From positions 1-8,863 of the forward strand of contig CALDSN010000055.1 of the NCBI GenBank assembly GCA_937924555.1: 8,863 bases of DNA, written 5' to 3'. This document shows positions 6,903-8,863 of the stretch, in pieces. Below the pieces are notes generated by a model that saw nothing but the letters and a program-made list of their open reading frames with translations, was not told the DNA's origin and did no database searches. Within the stretch, counting starts at the first letter, position 1; every line of letters starts with the position of its first letter. A program made the position numbers and the translations under genes. The stretch comes from an uncultured bacterium (GTDB taxonomy: Bacteria; Cloacimonadota; Cloacimonadia; Cloacimonadales; Cloacimonadaceae).

Positions 6903-7487
6903 TTATTTTCGCACAGCCAGAACTTCGTCAATTATCCCATAAGCCATGGATTCTTCCGCACTCATGAAGTAGTTTCGGTCGGTATCTTCCAAGATTTGGG
7001 CAATGCTCTTTCCTGTGTGTTTGTGCAAAATATCATTCATGCGTTCACGGAGATATAGAATCTCCTTGGCTTGAATTGCGATGTCCGCAGCTTGTCCTTG
7101 CGCACCACCCAATGGCTGGTGAATCATAATCCTGCTATTTGGCAGTGCTGTGCGCTTACCGGGAGCTCCGGCAGCAAGTAAAACAGCAGCCATACTCGCA
7201 GCTTGACCGATACAGATAGTGCTCACCCGCGGCTTAATATACTGCATGGTGTCATATATCGCCAAGCCAGATGATATCACACCACCGGGGCTGTTGATAT
7301 ACATATATATATCCCGCTCTGCATCCTCACCTTCCAAATGAAGTAGCTGAGCCACCACGGTATTGGCGAGGTTATCTTCAATCACTCCACCCAGAAACAC
7401 TATTCTGTCCTTAAGCAAACGGGAGTATATGTCGTAGGCACGTTCGCCACGACCTACCTGTTCAATAACCATGGGGATAAAGTTCAT
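6903..7487 (-). CDS. clpP: ATP-dependent Clp protease proteolytic subunit ClpP, with Asn at the usual catalytic Asp
   Basis: ClpP is the self-compartmentalised serine protease that degrades proteins delivered by ClpX. The 194-residue length and sequence are canonical. The nucleophile is Ser98 (GQAASMA) and the base is His123 (MIHQP), with the oxyanion-side motif NSPGG at 65-69. The short N-terminal stretch before SRLLKDRIVFLGG fits a ClpP propeptide. The third triad position is Asn172 (codon at 6974-6972), where most ClpPs have Asp; the neighbouring DTDR and FMSAEE are conserved, so the alignment is secure. Listeria ClpP1 is a known example with Asn here. The ATG overlaps the tig stop by one base (TAATG) and GGAGG lies 4 nt upstream, so its translation is likely coupled to tig. 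It should pair with the neighbouring ClpX, which has the IGF docking loop. Confidence 0.97.
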   Translation of the reverse strand: MNFIPMVIEQVGRGERAYDIYSRLLKDRIVFLGGVIEDNLANTVVAQLLHLEGEDAERDIYMYINSPGGVISSGLAIYDTMQYIKPRVSTICIGQAASMAAVLLAAGAPGKRTALPNSRIMIHQPLGGAQGQAADIAIQAKEILYLRERMNDILHKHTGKSIAQILEDTDRNYFMSAEESMAYGIIDEVLAVRK

Positions 7488-8779
7488 TATTCCTCCGTTG
7501 TTTCCAGAGCTTCAGTCTCGGGGATCTCAGGGCTTGCTTCAGGCTCAGGGATAAAGAAGTCGCTGGATGCAGCAATTTGTCTAAGGATATAATAGTTCTT
7601 GGCTGCCTGCATATATTGTTCACTCTCTATCTCGCCTTTGTAGGCTTCCTTGAATGCCTCCGCACTCTTATCTTCCAAAATAGCCTCGTGGATGATGTAT
7701 TCTTCCATCATCTCGGGGCTAACTTCCATAGGAATGGCTTTGCGCAGGTTATTCATGATATACATGCTCACCATTTCCTGGGCTATCTGCATGCGATATT
7801 GGTACACATAGAACTTCTTGTATTCAGGAACTTCAATCTTTCCGGCTTCCTGCTCTGCAAGATACTCGATAGTTTTGTGGGGAAGCTCAAAGTTGTTATC
7901 CACAAACAGTTTGGTGATAACGGCATAGTTATCTATGTTAATGTTGATATGCTCATTTTTAAGCTTCATATCCTCGGCTATCTTCGCTTTCATCTGTTCG
8001 AGGCTATCAAACTCCATGTCTTTGGCAAACTCGTCATCCAGCTCAGGATACTGCATGCGGGAAACGCTATTCACCATGACCTTACAGCTATACATGAACT
8101 CTTTTTCCAGGTTGGTGCTGGCATCCATGGTTACCAGCATAATGGTCTTTCCCGGAAGCTTAACTTCCAGTTCATCACCAGTCTTGCAGCCAACCAATTC
8201 GGGAAGTGAGCGGTTATGCATCCCGGTACCTGCAAAGAGGGTGCCGGTTTTGGTAAAGCTGTCGCTGCCATGCTTAAAGCTAATCTCTGCCAATACCTGA
8301 TCATCTTCGATGGCGGCTTCTACATCAATGATATGCCCGTTTTCTTTCAGCAAGCCATCAAGATACTTGGCAACTTCGTCGTCCAACAATTGTGGTTGAT
8401 GAGGGACGCTAAGACCTTCCAGTTGCTTGAACTCCAGGCTTGGCTCGTGCTCCACTTCCACCTTAATGCTCATGTCTCCGCCTTTCTCCCAGCTAAGGTC
8501 TTTAACTTCGGGGAAAAGCAGGAAATGGATTTCGTGTTCGCGGGCAACTTCGTCAAAAACCTCGTCCACATAGTCTTTCATAAAGTAATCTTTGATGGTG
8601 TCGGCATGCATCCGTTCCACCATAGGAAGCGGTGCTTTACCTTTTCTGAAACCGGGAACGCTTATGTCTCTTGACGCTTTGCGAAGATACTTCTCAAATG
8701 CTTTGTTCGCAACATCTGCCGGAACAGTGATGTTGATCTCTTTGGTTACGGCGTTTATTTGATTGAATTCAACCTGCAC
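7487..8779 (-). CDS. tig: Trigger factor (ribosome-associated chaperone)
   Basis: Trigger factor binds the ribosome at the exit tunnel and shields nascent chains. The 430 residues match the family length. The N-terminal ribosome-binding domain (about 1-115) holds the signature GFRKGKAP at 43-50, the ribosome-docking loop. An FKBP-like prolyl isomerase domain occupies about 150-245. It is recognisable by its TGDELEVKLPGK stretch but looks divergent, so isomerase activity is doubtful. The C-terminal helical chaperone domain runs from about 250 to 405, followed by an acidic, proline-rich tail. Translation starts at GTG, supported by CAGGAG 7 nt upstream; there is no better start nearby. It lies 29 nt after the tRNA-Leu 3' end and overlaps clpP by one base. 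The tig-clpP-clpX order is a widely conserved arrangement. Confidence 0.97.
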   Translation of the reverse strand: MQVEFNQINAVTKEINITVPADVANKAFEKYLRKASRDISVPGFRKGKAPLPMVERMHADTIKDYFMKDYVDEVFDEVAREHEIHFLLFPEVKDLSWEKGGDMSIKVEVEHEPSLEFKQLEGLSVPHQPQLLDDEVAKYLDGLLKENGHIIDVEAAIEDDQVLAEISFKHGSDSFTKTGTLFAGTGMHNRSLPELVGCKTGDELEVKLPGKTIMLVTMDASTNLEKEFMYSCKVMVNSVSRMQYPELDDEFAKDMEFDSLEQMKAKIAEDMKLKNEHININIDNYAVITKLFVDNNFELPHKTIEYLAEQEAGKIEVPEYKKFYVYQYRMQIAQEMVSMYIMNNLRKAIPMEVSPEMMEEYIIHEAILEDKSAEAFKEAYKGEIESEQYMQAAKNYYILRQIAASSDFFIPEPEASPEIPETEALETTEE

Positions 8780-8808
8780 TATATACTCCTGTTTGCTAAT
8801 TATTAGAT

Positions 8809-8863
8809 TGGTGCGAAAGAGGGGACTCGAACCCCTACGAGTTTAACCTCACTGGATCCTAAG
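8809..8863 (-). tRNA. tRNA-Leu (anticodon UAG), 3' part, cut by the window edge
   Basis: The 55 bases present run from the anticodon loop to an encoded CCA end. In order they are loop CTTAGGA (anticodon TAG at 8861-8859), 3' anticodon stem TCCAG, a 15-nt long variable arm with a GAG/CTC stem, T arm AGGGG-TTCGAGT-CCCCT, acceptor strand CTTTCGC, A73 and CCA. The long variable arm marks a class II tRNA (Leu, Ser, bacterial Tyr) and the anticodon makes it leucine, reading CUA and probably other CUN codons. The 5' half lies beyond the window, so pairing of the acceptor and anticodon stems cannot be checked. The gene may share a transcript with tig, which starts 29 nt downstream. Confidence 0.93.

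Noticed and set aside
7577..8209. A 210-codon open frame on the plus strand opposite tig.
   Set aside because: It is rich in His, Phe, Leu and Ile, as expected for the complement of a Lys/Glu-rich gene. It has no recognisable family and lies wholly inside a well-supported trigger factor gene.
8796..8806. Small palindrome (CTAATAATTAG) between tRNA-Leu and tig, as an operator or terminator.
   Set aside because: It is a five-pair AT-rich palindrome with a one-base centre in AT-rich spacer DNA and is expected by chance.

Overview
The window is a densely packed bacterial housekeeping operon read entirely from the minus strand. In transcription order (right to left) it holds tRNA-Leu(UAG), tig, clpP, clpX, an M24 aminopeptidase P gene, coaD, dnaB, an mlaE-family permease, a thiB-like solute-binding lipoprotein and trmL. 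I see no convincing gene on the plus strand; the long plus-strand frames are antisense shadows. There are no insertion sequences, phage genes, CRISPR arrays or rRNA.

Organism: an MlaE-type permease and a lipoprotein-type binding protein suggest a diderm (Gram-negative-type) bacterium with moderate GC. The gene set and protein style resemble the FCB side of the tree, and Cloacimonadota is my best guess. That is an impression, not something the sequence proves.

Right end (about 5551-8863): the 3' part of tRNA-Leu, cut by the window edge at the anticodon loop, lies 29 nt upstream of tig. Trigger factor (nascent-chain chaperone), ClpP (protease) and ClpX (unfoldase) form the classic protein quality-control module. 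tig and clpP overlap by one base (TAATG). The clpP-clpX gap of about 100 nt contains a clear 30-nt hairpin. ClpP carries Asn at position 172, where most ClpPs have the catalytic Asp.

Middle (2460-5540): aminopeptidase P follows clpX by 10 nt and could trim peptides released by ClpXP. coaD (coenzyme A synthesis) overlaps it by one base, and dnaB (replicative helicase, no intein) overlaps coaD by 17 nt.

Left end (1-2470): an MlaE-family permease overlaps dnaB, but no MlaF ATPase or MlaD/MCE gene follows. The next gene instead encodes a lipoprotein of the thiamine-binding TbpA/ThiB type, also without its usual ThiP/ThiQ partners. trmL (wobble-base tRNA methylation) closes the visible cluster. 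The 186 nt after it contain a long imperfect inverted repeat and, at the very edge, a strong ribosome binding site with an ATG that probably opens another minus-strand gene.

The window reads as ordinary core genome. The points most worth checking are ClpP Asn172, the two RNA hairpins, the orphan MlaE/ThiB pair and the divergent FKBP domain of trigger factor. I found no convincing new biological system.
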